Positions 1-9,954 of a stretch of DNA of 64,000 nucleotides are shown piece by piece (positions within the stretch are counted from its first letter, which is position 1; each line of letters starts with the position of its first letter). The position numbers and the translations under genes were made by a program. Under the pieces are notes generated by a model that saw nothing but the letters and a program-made list of their open reading frames with translations, was not told the DNA's origin and searched no databases. Origin of the DNA: Desulfosarcina cetonica JCM 12296 (GTDB lineage: Bacteria > Desulfobacterota > Desulfobacteria > Desulfobacterales > Desulfosarcinaceae); contig NZ_BBCC01000002.1 in assembly GCF_001311845.1 (NCBI RefSeq), forward strand, positions 1 through 64,000, read 5' to 3'.

Positions 1-206
1 TCTGGAAGCATGAGCTTGTTCCATTCAATAACGGTTAAAGAAATAATAGTTTCTATCCGCTTTTCATCATCAGGGAATTTCGTTAATAACGGTTCGGCAA
101 GTTTCAATATAACTTCTGACATTTTTACATCAGATATAGCAGCTTTTTTCTTTCTAACTTGAGCTTGCCATTTTTTAAACTGCTTTGATTTCTTGCTCTT
201 TTTCAT
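1..206 (-). CDS. hypothetical protein, partial (N-terminal 68 residues)
   Basis: An open frame starts at the ATG at 206-204 on the minus strand and runs off the left edge. The visible part begins MKKSKKSKQFKKW and is strongly basic for about 25 residues, then becomes a mixed helical sequence. The start resembles the lysine-rich start of the protein at 19008-19676, but I see no further similarity. I do not recognise a family. It presumably belongs to the mobile element, because its left boundary is not in view. Confidence 0.5.
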   Translation of the reverse strand, partial: MKKSKKSKQFKKWQAQVRKKKAAISDVKMSEVILKLAEPLLTKFPDDEKRIETIISLTVIEWNKLMLP

Positions 207-268
207 GCCTTAGAGTTCCAATTGTTGATTTCTTATCAATCAGAGGAGCAATTCATACAACGGATCCA

Positions 269-305
269 TAAAAAAAGACAAGCCCCCTGGGCATAGAGGC
301 TTGTC
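269..305 (-). terminator. Rho-independent terminator (minus strand)
   Basis: An 8-bp perfect stem, GACAAGCC at 277-284 with GGCTTGTC at 298-305, is followed on the minus strand by seven T (A-run at 270-276). It would stop minus-strand transcription entering from the right, shortly before the partial gene at 1-206. Confidence 0.7.
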
Positions 306-592
306 TGTTAATGAGGAGGAGACGCGAAAACAGTACCGTTTCGTCGAATATCTGGTCAATTAAGCGGAGTCAGCACAGGATCAATGCAGTTCAGTCCAGT
401 TGGGTATTGTTTCCCTTCGCTGTTTATTTGAAAAAGCAGATTCTGTGCCGGCCGGCGAAAAAATGTGAAACCAATTTAATTCCAGGTGGATAGGCTTTTC
501 GGCACATTATTAAGCCGGCATAGTGTGCCTTTTTGTATCAATGTGATTGCTGAAAAGTGAAAACCGCCAGGTGGTCCCGATCTCCCACCGGG

Positions 593-610
593 TGTTTAGT
601 CGACTAAACA
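593..610. promoter_or_regulatory. 18-bp perfect palindrome (candidate operator), copy 1
   Basis: TGTTTAGTCGACTAAACA is its own reverse complement. Exact copies recur at 16734-16751 and 24888-24905, always outside genes, and degenerate copies cluster at 16622-16692. A dimeric repressor or activator encoded by the element is the simplest reader. No regulator can be assigned from sequence alone. Confidence 0.65.
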
Positions 611-652
611 GTAAATCGTCTGTGTTTATGCGGCCGGCCGAAACATACCCAC

Positions 653-684
653 AAAAAAAGACAAGGCCCGAGGAAGGCCTTGTC
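653..684 (-). terminator. Rho-independent terminator (minus strand)
   Basis: A 9-bp perfect stem, GACAAGGCC at 660-668 with GGCCTTGTC at 676-684, is followed on the minus strand by a run of seven T. It is a near twin of the terminator at 269-305 (GACAAGCC stem), which suggests local duplication or a shared origin. Confidence 0.7.
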
Positions 685-1189
685 CAAAAGAGAGGAGGAG
701 CGTTGCTGACTAAAATTATTATCGGCATCCTTTTGTTCGACTTTAGAAAAAGACAGCCCCATGTCGGAGGGTATGGATTTTTCAACAAATTCTTGACTCA
801 TCCGCCGTTTTGAGTGATTATTCAAAAACACTCCTTTCTTTTATCATATCAAGCTTATAAACAACTGTCAGCGGCCGAGGGCAATGAAACAGATTCGACC
901 ACCGCGACCATTGCCATCTCCGAGATTCGATTCTTACCCCTATTAGCAAGTCGAGGCACAGGCAAAATCAAAGGAACTGAATATTTGGTCTTTGGGAGAG
1001 GATTATGTGAGTCCGAAGGCGTGGAGGCGATGATCACCCTATAGTTACAAATGATGGTATCTGTAATTTTGTCGGGGTGGAGATGTTCTCCATTTATGTA
1101 GCCGCATTAGATTTGAATCACGCCTGAGCATCATCTATAATGATATCCAGATTTCAATAATTACTACTGTTCATGTATTAAGGATAGGC

Positions 1190-1891
1190 ATGCTCCATAT
1201 TGAAAATGAAAATATCAAACCCTTGCTCCCTTTTTTTACTAGTTATTTGAAAAAAGGTTTGCGTACCGTCATAGAGGGGAAAACTAAATTTGACGGAACA
1301 GTTAAGGAAAAATACGCACATGATATTTGTGCGAGAATTAATCAGATTGATAATAGCTTACAAAGCCTTGCATTATGTCTTGAATACCTGAAGAAATCTA
1401 AATTCGATGAATCAGATTATAACTTCTCTATTCACCATACCTTTCATATCGAAAATTATTTATTAAGATTAACAAGTGTAGTTGACCGTTGCTACTTGGT
1501 TGCCGGAACATCTATTTTACTCAAAGAAAAATCAATCGAAAAAATTGGTGGAAATAAAAAAATAACTAACAAACTTAAACTATATTCAATTGAGTCTGTT
1601 AAAATACTTAAAAATATAAGTGGCGTTGTAAAACCACTTCGAAAAATGAGAAACGAAGTTGCTCATAAAGCAGGTTACTCAAATAAAAATTTAGATATGT
1701 TAGGTTTTATTATTGATCTTGATAATCGTGAATTAGAAAATAAATTCGAATCAATAATGTCAATTGATGATTTAAAGTTTGTGATCATAAAAGATACAAT
1801 TGACTTATTTCAACCTCCTTTAAGAGAGCTGCATATTTTGGTAGATGAATTAATTTTAAGCCTATCGTTTATTTATCAAAGTATAATTTAA
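1190..1891 (+). CDS. HEPN-like domain protein
   Basis: This 233-residue soluble protein is mostly helical and AT-rich compared with its neighbours. Residues around 155-161 read RNEVAH, preceded by a basic helix (PLRKM). This matches the R-x4-6-H motif of HEPN domains, many of which are RNases in toxin-antitoxin or abortive-infection systems. The start ATG at 1190 follows AGGATAGG at a reasonable distance. No nucleotidyltransferase (MNT) antitoxin partner lies beside it, so it could be an orphan toxin, a defence effector or a non-catalytic HEPN protein. The HEPN call rests on one motif and helical character. Base composition suggests recent acquisition as cargo. Confidence 0.5.
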   Translation: MLHIENENIKPLLPFFTSYLKKGLRTVIEGKTKFDGTVKEKYAHDICARINQIDNSLQSLALCLEYLKKSKFDESDYNFSIHHTFHIENYLLRLTSVVDRCYLVAGTSILLKEKSIEKIGGNKKITNKLKLYSIESVKILKNISGVVKPLRKMRNEVAHKAGYSNKNLDMLGFIIDLDNRELENKFESIMSIDDLKFVIIKDTIDLFQPPLRELHILVDELILSLSFIYQSII

Positions 1892-2278
1892 TTAACCCAT
1901 ATAACTTGTATAAATTATGGGGCTTTTACAGTGGAGCAGAAAAAATAAGTTTTAATGATACTTCCCGAACGTTAAAACATCATAGTCATCCCGCCCCAAC
2001 ACCCCCGCTATATATTATTTCCCTTTTTTGTCAGTTTGCGTTGGATCATCATGGTCGAGCCGAAAATCGGCCCGTATTCATAGCCGATTCCACCCTATAT
2101 GTGACATAGAGGCATATGTCCTGTCACGTTTTATGGGGCTAGGGGGGTAGGCACCCGCCACTATCGCCCAGATCCCCGTCGATAAGATAAGCCAGCATAC
2201 CGTCCCAACAGTCCATCACCATCCCTGACCCAGCCAAATCCATCTTGAGTTACACAGCAATTTGCCGAGAAAACCACC
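1892..2278. other. 387 bp intergenic, no gene seen
   Basis: An AT-rich tail after the HEPN gene passes into GC-richer sequence before the primase. I see no convincing open frame, tRNA or terminator. Confidence 0.45.
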
Positions 2279-4089
2279 ATGTCATCCCACAACGACATCA
2301 AGACAGCGGCTTACCTGGAACCGATGCTCAACTATGCCGAGACCCACCTGGGTATCCAGTTCAAGATGACCGGAAAATACCGGTACAGTGCCTTCTGTCC
2401 GTTCCACGCAGACACCAAGGACAGCTTTCGCCTTCATGTGGATGTAAACGATGTGGTCCGATTTCATTGTTTCGGTGCGTGCAAGGGAGACTGGGATATC
2501 TATGATGTGATCATGTTGCGGGAGAAATGTTCCTTTCAGCAGGCTCAACGGATCTGGGCGGATTACCTTGGGTTGAAGGATGTGGAATTTCATAGCGGGC
2601 GGTCTCAAAATGTTCCTGATCCTGACACAGAACCAGAGCCCGATGATGGTGTCGAATTTCTGGAGCCCGCCGAACCCAGCGACCAGATCAAAGCCACATT
2701 ATCCGAGACTGCAACCTTCTATAATGAATTGCTTTTGTCCAATCCAGAGAAGTATTCTAAAGTTCTCGCACATCTCGCTCGTAGAGGGCCTGAGAGGCCC
2801 GACATTGAACGATTTCAGATTGGCTATAGCCCTGCCTATATTGACGAGGGATATCGCGGCAGAGCCCTGATAAAAGGTTTTCTCTCTCACTTTGAGGAAG
2901 ACTATCGGGCCTTCAGTCATTTCCAGGATGCATGCTTGGTTCGGCTACTCAATGACGAGGGTGCCCGAGGGTATGATTATTACCGCCAGCAGATCGATTT
3001 CACCAGCAAGGATCCTTTCACAAAGAATTATGGGGACTATTTCGCCGGCCGGATCGTTTTTCCCATTCGCAATATGAGGGGAGAGGTCATCGGCATGATC
3101 GGCAGACGGCCCAACAATCAAGGCGTTCGCTGGCTCAAGCAACAGGCTGAAGGTGCCATCACCACGAAAAGCTGGCTCTACGGCATCGACAAGGCGTATC
3201 GCTTCATCAAGCACTATCGGGCGGTGATCCTTGTGGAGGGCATATTCGACTATTTCGCCTTTTATCGCCTGTTACAGGACCAGGGCCGGCCGGTGGTAGT
3301 GTCCACGTTGGGTTCCTATCTTTCCGCCGAAGCGATGGGCATTTTCAAACAGCTTGGGGTGGAGCATTTCATCGTTGCCTATGATTGGGACGAAGCCGGC
3401 CGCAAAGGAATCAAGCAGATCGCGGCGGAGGTCGGCGGCACGGTATATTACCTGGGAGGCATGCAGCAGGGTCAAGATCCAGCCGAGAAACTGAAGCATG
3501 TGATCGGCTCCATCAGCGGGTTTTCACTCCGACACATGATGGCTTCAGCAAAGAAGCATCAACCAGCCACGGAGAAGCCCATCCACATGTCATTTATTTC
3601 CTGTGGGCCGGCGGATAAACGGGAAATGATTTTCAGCCCGGACGAAGAGGAAGCACCTGCCTGGTGGCCCAAGGAGCTTCACCAACGGAGTTTTATTACC
3701 GAGTGGCCGACTTTCTGCCGTTGCTTTCCTACTCACACGGCAACAAGGCCATGCTGGATCAAACGATCAGCGAAATCACCAAACTCCTGGAGGCTCGGCC
3801 CACAAAACCACCGACTGATCCATTTTTCACCATCCCAGTAAATTTCCTGCGGACAGAGGCATACACAGATCTGGGACCGGCACTGATCCTCTGGCTGCGG
3901 ATAGTCATCGAGCAACAGGTAAAGAAGCGTAGGATACGGCAGACTGATGACACATTGGCTGAGTGGTTGGGGACCAGCAGAAGAACCATCACGACCTACA
4001 AGGCGTTGCTTCACGAGCTTGGTTATCTCAAGACTGATGCTTCTGTAAGACCACAGCGACTGTCTGTGCGGTACTTTCCCAAACAGTGA
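2279..4089 (+). CDS. DnaG-like primase with C-terminal helix-turn-helix (frame broken near 3663)
   Basis: Probably makes RNA primers for replication of the element. Residues about 40-70 form a CHC2-type zinc finger (CPFH, then FHCFGACKGDWD). Residues about 310-400 form a Toprim domain with the EG motif in ILVEGIFDY and an acidic DWD in VAYDWDEAGRKG, the metal ligands of primases and topoisomerases. The tail carries a winged-helix-like segment (TLAEWLGTSRRTITTYKAL). The frame changes at TGGTGGCC around 3663. Restoring one G rejoins it to the downstream frame ending at 4089, giving about 603 residues. Most likely an indel rather than two genes. The last 54 bp recur in degraded form at 5113-5166. 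Confidence 0.8.
4036..4089 (+). repeat. 3' end of the primase gene, duplicated (copy 1)
   Basis: This 54-bp end of the primase gene is matched without gaps by 5113-5166 at about 80 percent identity (43 of 54). Both copies are followed, about 60 bp on, by the 109-bp repeat. The two composite repeats therefore bracket the cold-shock/Excalibur gene. Confidence 0.7.
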
Positions 4090-4151
4090 TCAACTGGTCT
4101 CTGCTATGGTGGTTTATGCTTTCGCACTGCTCACTAACAGCCCCTGGCCGA

Positions 4152-4259
4152 GTGGCGTTTACTTAAAGGGTAAATGCACACAGAAAAACGTTAATATGAC
4201 AAAAGGATACGGTATGTTATGGCGTAATTTGGGGCAAGATAGTGGGAAATGCGAAATGG
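4152..4259 (+). repeat. 109-bp intergenic repeat, copy A
   Basis: Begins TGGCGTTTACTTAAAGGGTA and ends near GTGGGAAATGCGAAATGG, with a conserved TTATGGCGTA stretch between. Copies B (5228-5336) and C (14742-14850) have the same start, length and orientation. All three lie shortly after a gene end or a gene-end remnant. The function is unknown; a solo mobile-element end or a structured regulatory element are both possible. Confidence 0.7.
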
Positions 4260-4447
4260 CTGCGATGGTTTACGTAATGGGTTTTCTCAAGCCAATTTAA
4301 ATTTCGTTGATTTGCGGTAGAAAATCGTGTTGGTTAGGATCGACGTTAAAATCCACTCGGTCGCATTGAAACTTTGATAGAAAAACGACTTAAAATTGAA
4401 GGCATTTAACCGAAAATGCATAGGTTTGAATAACCTTTGGGGAAAAT

Positions 4448-4993
4448 ATGGAATTCAAAGGAACACTGGTTCGATGGAATGAAGATCGAGGTTTTGGATT
4501 CATCAAATCTGATTCATTCAACAAGGATGTTTTCATTCATATTTCTGCCTTAAAGAGGATGTCAAGGAAACCACGTATCCAGGATATAATCTATTTTGAA
4601 ATATCGACAAATAGAGAAGGCAAAAGAAAGGCTGTTAATGCCAGAATCGAAGGTGTTTCAATAAAGATTGACAAATTTAACCATCGAAATGAAAATTCTT
4701 TCAAATTCAAACTACTGTTTATTATTTTAATCATATTTGCTTTATCAGCATTGTTTTTTTTCAAGGCACCAATGATAAAGTCAATGATAAAGCCAATGGT
4801 TTCAACAATAATGGAAACTGTTGAACAGATCTCCATGGAGGAAGAATTAACGGGGTTCTCTTGCCAAGGAAAACAATATTGTAGTGAAATGACTTCATGC
4901 AAAGAGGCAAAATTTTATCTTAAAAACTGCCCAAATGTTAAAATTGATGGCGATCATGATGGTATCCCCTGTGAAGGCCAATGGTGCCATTAA
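4448..4993 (+). CDS. cold-shock domain / Excalibur domain membrane protein
   Basis: A 181-residue protein in three parts. Residues 1-70 are a cold-shock OB-fold with the RNP1-like GFGFIK and the FIHIS motif, a nucleic-acid-binding fold. Residues about 92-108 are one hydrophobic membrane span. Residues about 135-181 are an Excalibur calcium-binding module, with paired cysteines and the acidic DGDHDGIPCE. This combination is a known bacterial architecture of uncertain role. The start follows GGGGAAAA. The gene lies between two composite direct repeats (4036-4259 and 5113-5336) and has lower GC than the primase, so it looks like an inserted cargo gene. Confidence 0.85.
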   Translation: MEFKGTLVRWNEDRGFGFIKSDSFNKDVFIHISALKRMSRKPRIQDIIYFEISTNREGKRKAVNARIEGVSIKIDKFNHRNENSFKFKLLFIILIIFALSALFFFKAPMIKSMIKPMVSTIMETVEQISMEEELTGFSCQGKQYCSEMTSCKEAKFYLKNCPNVKIDGDHDGIPCEGQWCH

Positions 4994-5112
4994 ACGACGA
5001 AATGATATCCTTTTTGAAATTCAAATAAGAAAAATCAGTTGAGAACTCAAGGACGAATAATAAAAGGGAAAACGGCAAGCGTCAGATTCAGGGACTATGA
5101 CACCTGATCCTC

Positions 5113-5166
5113 GATGCTTCTACAAAATTACAGAGACTTTCTGTGCGGTATTTACCCAAACCCTGA
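5113..5166 (+). repeat. degenerate copy of the primase gene 3' end
   Basis: Matches 4036-4089 over 54 bp without gaps, from GATGCTTCT through CTGTGCGGTA to a TGA. No coding frame leads into it, so it is a fragment left by duplication or insertion. Confidence 0.7.
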
Positions 5167-5227
5167 CCCCCTACTCAACATTCCATCCACCCACCTACCT
5201 GCCGGTGTTTTCTGTAATCCGCACCCA

Positions 5228-5336
5228 GTGGCGTTTACTTAAAGGGTAAAATTACACATAGAAACGTTAATATATGTTATATGTTACGGACGTTTATGGC
5301 GTATTTTTGGCAAACGACCTGTAACCTGCGAAATGG
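5228..5336 (+). repeat. 109-bp intergenic repeat, copy B
   Basis: Same start (GTGGCGTTTACTTAAAGGGT) and same spacing to TTATGGCGTA and TGCGAAATGG as copy A. Together with 5113-5166 it forms the right arm of the direct repeat around the Excalibur gene. Confidence 0.7.
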
Positions 5337-5463
5337 TATTGGGATGGCGATTACAGTCAGACAGTCATGCTGTTCTTTTTCCTTGCGGAATCTGTCCTAT
5401 ACAGTGGGTGAAAATACACCGAAAGGCCTGGCTGTAATGGCCGGGCTTTTCTTGTTTCTGTGC

Positions 5464-5742
5464 TTACAGCTTCATCCCGCACAGCCTCTCATCAACACCC
5501 TTCCAGTAGGGAATGAACTTGGCAACCTCTTTGTCGAACTCTTTGGAATGGAGCTTGTGCCTGATGTGAGCCAGTCCGTAAACGAGGATGTAATCGATCA
5601 GGGTGAAAGGCAGTCCTGAGTCTTTTGCAGAAATAATACGTAGGATCGAAGTTTTATTAGCATCAACAGGGATGGCCCAATATTGTAGAGCCATCCCTAT
5701 TGATACTATGGTTATGATTTCAATTTCCAATAAACAAATCAA
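5464..5742 (-). pseudogene. YgjP-like (DUF45/M48) metallopeptidase remnant
   Basis: A 92-residue frame whose C-terminal half (GLPFTLIDYILVYGLAHIRH, then HSKEFDKEVAKFIPYWK) resembles the end of the YgjP metal-dependent hydrolase family. In that family this region reads V-x-H-E-L-x-H-x-x-H-x-x-H-S. Here the HE pair is replaced by YG, so the zinc site is gone, and the upstream two thirds of the family is absent. The first 40 residues do not look like the family. YgjP genes often accompany type I restriction loci; nothing of that kind is left here. Best read as a decayed cargo fragment. Confidence 0.55.
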
Positions 5743-5866
5743 GGAACATATATTATGAAATTATCAAAATATGCTGAGCCTTTTTGGACTATTAAAGAAA
5801 AGTGATCCATAATCGAAATTTTTGTCAAATCGACTGCTTCAGTGATCTGGCCTATAAATAACAGTA

Positions 5867-8800
5867 TCAATGCGAAAAAGACAGTATTTGAAGGCTTGTA
5901 TTTGTGGGGACAAGCAGTTCTATTATTCCATCATTGTCCCAATCACTGGCCGCTATGCCTTTCCCTGTGGATGCAGAACTGTTTAATTGAAAACTACTTA
6001 ACAAATTAAGTTTGTAGTCATAAGCTCTTAGCAGTCCAGAGTTATTAACTGTAATGATTTCAACAAAGCCATCTCCTGATAAATCACATGCCAGATAAAC
6101 AAAGCCATCATCCTGGATTGAACGTACCTCTTGTAAGTTTTCGTTAAGGATTGTAAGCACAGCATATCCCCCAACGATTACATTGTCGTAGCCGTCCTTA
6201 TCGGTATCAGCAATTGCCCACATCCAATTCTCATCAGATGGACCGTCGTAGCTATAGATCGTATTTCCAGATAAATCATATAAATGAACCTGGTCAGCAC
6301 CATGATAATATACTGGATCATGGCGTTCAATTGCTACGATCTCTTTGTTCCCGTCTTTATCCATGTCTGTGAATATATGAGCAACACTGCCATTGCTCGG
6401 AGATGGATATTTCTGAGTAATGAGGTTGCTGCCATCATCGTCCATCATTACAAGGTAGAAGTCACCATCAGTTGTTCCGTTAGCAGATGCTCCGTTATGT
6501 GGGGTCCCACTATCAAGCACATATTCAAATCCCCCATCGTTGTCGATGTCAGATATCGAGGTAATGCCTGGCCACCTGGCCGGTGCGACATCGTAACCCC
6601 ATATTTGCTGACCGGTTGTATAATCATAAAGATATATGCCACGAGGATTTATTGAATAACCAGCAAAACCCCTGACAGCAATGTCGCCGGAATTTGTTAC
6701 AGATAGTGGAGAGATCCCGCCATCATAACCAACAGTTCGGGTAAATGTATTGATCAAGGTGCCCTGACCATTATAAAAATAAATTCTACCAATACCGCTG
6801 CCTGTGCCAATGCCTACATCTTTAATACCATCGCCATCGACATCATCTATCATGGAAACGAAACCATCAGAAGGCATTGTCACCTGAACTTGTTGGCTAT
6901 GATTTTCATCGAAAATCGTCAAATCATTTCCACTCGTAAAGACTGTCTCCAGTATGCCATCACCATCAACATCTCCGGTGAGGACATAACCATTTCCTGA
7001 AAAAGAAAACTCTTCTTGTAAAGTCGTGTTCGTTAACACCTTGCTGCTGTATGGATAATAATTTGTACCGGCCAAATCACCATGATTATAGTTCCAACCT
7101 TGTATTGATTTTTTTTCAGATGCAAAAGCTTCTAATTCATTGACACTAGCCTGAAATATGTGACTTGGAGGTGCGGATGTTGTTGTAATGTCAATACGAA
7201 TAAATTTAGCATCAATGGGTTCTATTTTGAAGTATTCATGCACAATAGGACCTGCTTCAGTATTGGTCGATTGTTGTGGCCCAATAACTGTCGTCCATGA
7301 ATTACCGTCCAATGAAACACTGATATAGTAATCATGCTGATGAGATCCCCACCAAATGCCGATGGCTTCAAGTTGGTATATTTTTTTGAATTCAACCGTT
7401 AGCCACGCTGGAATGTCCCAGTTGCTAGACCAGCCAGTCTGGCTAGTACCGTCAATTGCTTTCCAAGGGTATTGGGGGTCGCCGAGATATGTTCCATAAC
7501 TTATGGCGTTAGCAGTGCCACCATTTTCTTGCGAGGCAACATTGATTAGAGTGTCTACTGGTTCACAAGCATCGCCAATTCCATCACCATCAGAATCAGC
7601 CTGATTTGGGTTGGCGATGTCAGGGCAGTTATCCGAATTGTCGCCTACACCGTCTCCATCTGAATCGCTGGATTCATTTGGATCAAGTGGAAACATGTCC
7701 ATATTGTCATTAACGCCATCATTGTCATCATCAATGTCAGCATTGTCGCCGATACCATCTCCGTCACTATCGCTCCATTCTTCAGGATCATTTGGGAATT
7801 TATCCAGATGGTCATCTATATCATCACCATCGGAATCAACGCAGTTTTTCTGGTATAGGATGGAATCAACATAGATAACATCAGTGACTTTAAAATCATC
7901 AAGTGCATCATCTATTCCTTCAACATATACACCTACATCGACAGCCAGGCCACCTCGCAAAGTCAACCATGGACAAGACAAATAATCTGCGTCTAGTTTT
8001 AGAAAATCTTTTACAAAAACATATGGTCCAGCAACACCATACAACAGAATATTTAATTTAGGTCCTGCATATCCGTGTAAGATTGCATTTGCCGTGATTA
8101 TTGGGTCATCAAAATTAAAACTGTAGTTTAATTCAGATATAGGTGTCCATTGACTATACTGGTACTCAATTCCTGCTTTAAAGTTAGCGTCTTGTTCAAT
8201 ATTGGAAGTGACACTATCATCAACCGATCCATCTGCCCCTATAACCACATCAATATCAGGATTAAAAATAACTGGAAATGAGCCTATCCATATTATTTGC
8301 GTTGGCAATTCAATTTCGGCTATTACCGTATCGTAGTCAAATGATAAATCGCCTCCAACAGTGACACTTATATCAGCATCTTCTGTAACTCGACTTACAA
8401 ACAAAAATTTATCAAGAATAAAATCACTAATTTCAACATCAAGGATGAAATCTATTTCGACATTTAAATCTCCAGAGGCGGTAATTCGATCGATAGTTGT
8501 ACTATCATCTCCATCAGCGTCCCAGATAACTACATCACTCAATGAAAATAAAAAAGGGCTGTTATGAGTAAAAGTTACTCCACTAGATAAGTTGGTGGAA
8601 ACAACATCCCCTGGGCTGACCTCTTGATGTATTAGGATTTTACAATCTTCAATGGCTTCAGTTAGTGCTGCCTGAATAGTTTCAACAATGATAGTAGTAC
8701 CGACATATTGGATATTGATAATTTTACGCAAAGCTCCTAATGGAGTTCCATCGGTTATACCGAATACAAGAATATCATTAACATTCAATAAGACTACATT

Positions 8801-9265
8801 AGAAATTTGGTTATCAAATGAAAAAGTTGTTCCGTCTTGCGAAGTCGTTAACAAATAACTTTCCAAAATATTATTTATAATTTTAGTATTTGGCGACATA
8901 GTTATATGCTGAATATTCCACTGTAACATGGACCAGTCCAACGAATACTGTCGATTTTGCTTTATCGTAAAAGTGTCGGAGCTCGTTATAGAGGCTCCAG
9001 ATGCAACACTACCAAATTCTAATGTTCCATCAATTACAATCGTATAAGGCGAGTTTGATGTCACTTGTGCCATAACATTGTTAACATCACCACCATTGTT
9101 GATCACATCCGCCTTATACGTATATTCATATTCGACCCGGCTCACTCGTTTGGAACTCACCAGCGTATAGTTACCAATGCTCAAATCATCTGCCCAGGCA
9201 GATCCTGAAATCAATACCCCAAAAATAACAGCCAACACCAATACGGTGCGAATCGTCCCCTTCAT
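5867..9265 (-). CDS. large secreted protein: thrombospondin type-3 repeats, discoidin domain and FG-GAP/VCBS propeller
   Basis: An 1132-residue exported protein. Residues 1-25 are a signal peptide ending GSAWA before DD. About 30-470 is beta-rich and unrecognised. About 475-575 holds aspartate-rich calcium-binding repeats (DSDGDGIGD, DNDGVND, DSDGDGVGDNSDNCPD), typical of thrombospondin type-3. About 585-720 resembles a F5/8 type C (discoidin) carbohydrate-binding domain (WKAIDGTSQTGWSS). The last 400 residues carry DVDGDGI, DIDNDG and DKDG motifs of FG-GAP/VCBS beta-propellers. It probably acts at the cell surface or in the matrix as an adhesin. It sits 30 bp downstream of the PEP-CTERM gene on the same strand, so it likely shares that gene's riboswitch. 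It lacks a PEP-CTERM tail itself. Confidence 0.85.
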   Translation of the reverse strand: MKGTIRTVLVLAVIFGVLISGSAWADDLSIGNYTLVSSKRVSRVEYEYTYKADVINNGGDVNNVMAQVTSNSPYTIVIDGTLEFGSVASGASITSSDTFTIKQNRQYSLDWSMLQWNIQHITMSPNTKIINNILESYLLTTSQDGTTFSFDNQISNVVLLNVNDILVFGITDGTPLGALRKIINIQYVGTTIIVETIQAALTEAIEDCKILIHQEVSPGDVVSTNLSSGVTFTHNSPFLFSLSDVVIWDADGDDSTTIDRITASGDLNVEIDFILDVEISDFILDKFLFVSRVTEDADISVTVGGDLSFDYDTVIAEIELPTQIIWIGSFPVIFNPDIDVVIGADGSVDDSVTSNIEQDANFKAGIEYQYSQWTPISELNYSFNFDDPIITANAILHGYAGPKLNILLYGVAGPYVFVKDFLKLDADYLSCPWLTLRGGLAVDVGVYVEGIDDALDDFKVTDVIYVDSILYQKNCVDSDGDDIDDHLDKFPNDPEEWSDSDGDGIGDNADIDDDNDGVNDNMDMFPLDPNESSDSDGDGVGDNSDNCPDIANPNQADSDGDGIGDACEPVDTLINVASQENGGTANAISYGTYLGDPQYPWKAIDGTSQTGWSSNWDIPAWLTVEFKKIYQLEAIGIWWGSHQHDYYISVSLDGNSWTTVIGPQQSTNTEAGPIVHEYFKIEPIDAKFIRIDITTTSAPPSHIFQASVNELEAFASEKKSIQGWNYNHGDLAGTNYYPYSSKVLTNTTLQEEFSFSGNGYVLTGDVDGDGILETVFTSGNDLTIFDENHSQQVQVTMPSDGFVSMIDDVDGDGIKDVGIGTGSGIGRIYFYNGQGTLINTFTRTVGYDGGISPLSVTNSGDIAVRGFAGYSINPRGIYLYDYTTGQQIWGYDVAPARWPGITSISDIDNDGGFEYVLDSGTPHNGASANGTTDGDFYLVMMDDDGSNLITQKYPSPSNGSVAHIFTDMDKDGNKEIVAIERHDPVYYHGADQVHLYDLSGNTIYSYDGPSDENWMWAIADTDKDGYDNVIVGGYAVLTILNENLQEVRSIQDDGFVYLACDLSGDGFVEIITVNNSGLLRAYDYKLNLLSSFQLNSSASTGKGIAASDWDNDGIIELLVPTNTSLQILSFSH

Positions 9266-9295
9266 CGCGTTTCCTCCTGTGTCCGTATGTTTGTT

Positions 9296-9850
9296 TTAGG
9301 CTTTCTTGATTCGTTTTCTGAACGCCGTCAAACCTGTCAAGCCCACACCAAGCAACAGCATTGTGGCAGGTTCTGGAACTGGGGCAGCTTGCGACGCCAC
9401 GGTCGTACCTGACTCAAGTATATCCCATGTAATTCCGTCATATACATCGTATGATTGAGCTCCTGGTGTATCGGCACCCAACCATACGAAACTTACCGTG
9501 AACGAATCAGAGAGGGAGGCATTATTGATCAATGCATAGGCGTCATAGGCACCATCATCTGGAAGAGACGGATCTGGGTCCCATGTGAGTACGTCCCAAT
9601 CCGCGTTGGGAGCTGAGGGGGCAGGATCAATAAGAGTGTAAAGACCCGAATCAAAGAAAATAGTAAATCCTGTGTCTTCTGAAAAGGTGTAATCAGATAT
9701 TGTGTAAGTATATTGCCATAAATCCTCACCCACTGTTGTGTCTGCCAAATCAATTGCCTGATATTTAATTTCAATTGCTTGTGCCTCACCAATGGGGAAA
9801 GCCAAAACCACCGCTAACAAGAGCATACAAATTGGGTTGATCTTCATCAT
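9296..9850 (-). CDS. PEP-CTERM sorting-domain protein
   Basis: A 184-residue exported protein. Residues 1-25 are a signal peptide (ICMLLLAVVLAFPIGEAQA). The middle is a beta-rich extracellular part. The end is a PEP-CTERM signal: VPEPATMLLLG, a hydrophobic span, then FRKRIKKA. In this family an exosortase recognises the PEP motif and handles the protein in connection with exopolysaccharide. No exosortase or epsH gene is in the window, so the host must supply it. It is the first gene after the riboswitch at 9955-10050 and probably forms an operon with the large secreted protein. The ATG at 9850 follows AGGGAGACGCG. Confidence 0.85.
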   Translation of the reverse strand: MMKINPICMLLLAVVLAFPIGEAQAIEIKYQAIDLADTTVGEDLWQYTYTISDYTFSEDTGFTIFFDSGLYTLIDPAPSAPNADWDVLTWDPDPSLPDDGAYDAYALINNASLSDSFTVSFVWLGADTPGAQSYDVYDGITWDILESGTTVASQAAPVPEPATMLLLGVGLTGLTAFRKRIKKA

Positions 9851-9954
9851 TCGCGTCTCCCTTCATCTTACAGAGGTTAGAGTTGACAATTACTTCTAAT
9901 GTGCTTTCTCAAAGGTATATTCAGCTGCATAAAAACAAAGAAACAGAATCACCC

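Larger units (their letters stand above)
306..1189. other. 884 bp without a recognisable gene
   Basis: This stretch holds a second minus-strand terminator (653-684) and an 18-bp palindrome (593-610), listed separately. Short open frames occur on both strands. None combines a ribosome binding site, a start and a stop in a convincing way, and I recognise no protein family. The best of the poor candidates, minus strand 604-801, reads through the terminator hairpin. Confidence 0.5.

Noticed and set aside
604-801. Minus-strand open frame of 65 codons beginning MSQEFVEKSIPSDMG
   Set aside because: It reads through a clear minus-strand terminator (653-684) before its stop, and no family or strong ribosome site supports it.
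855-1044. Overlapping open frames on both strands, about 60-76 codons
   Set aside because: Both strands are open and neither has a ribosome site or recognisable family; the stretch could be a remnant but I cannot say of what.
4106-4300. 64-codon open frame over repeat copy A
   Set aside because: Copies B and C of the repeat do not preserve the frame beyond the first eight codons, so the repeat is not coding.
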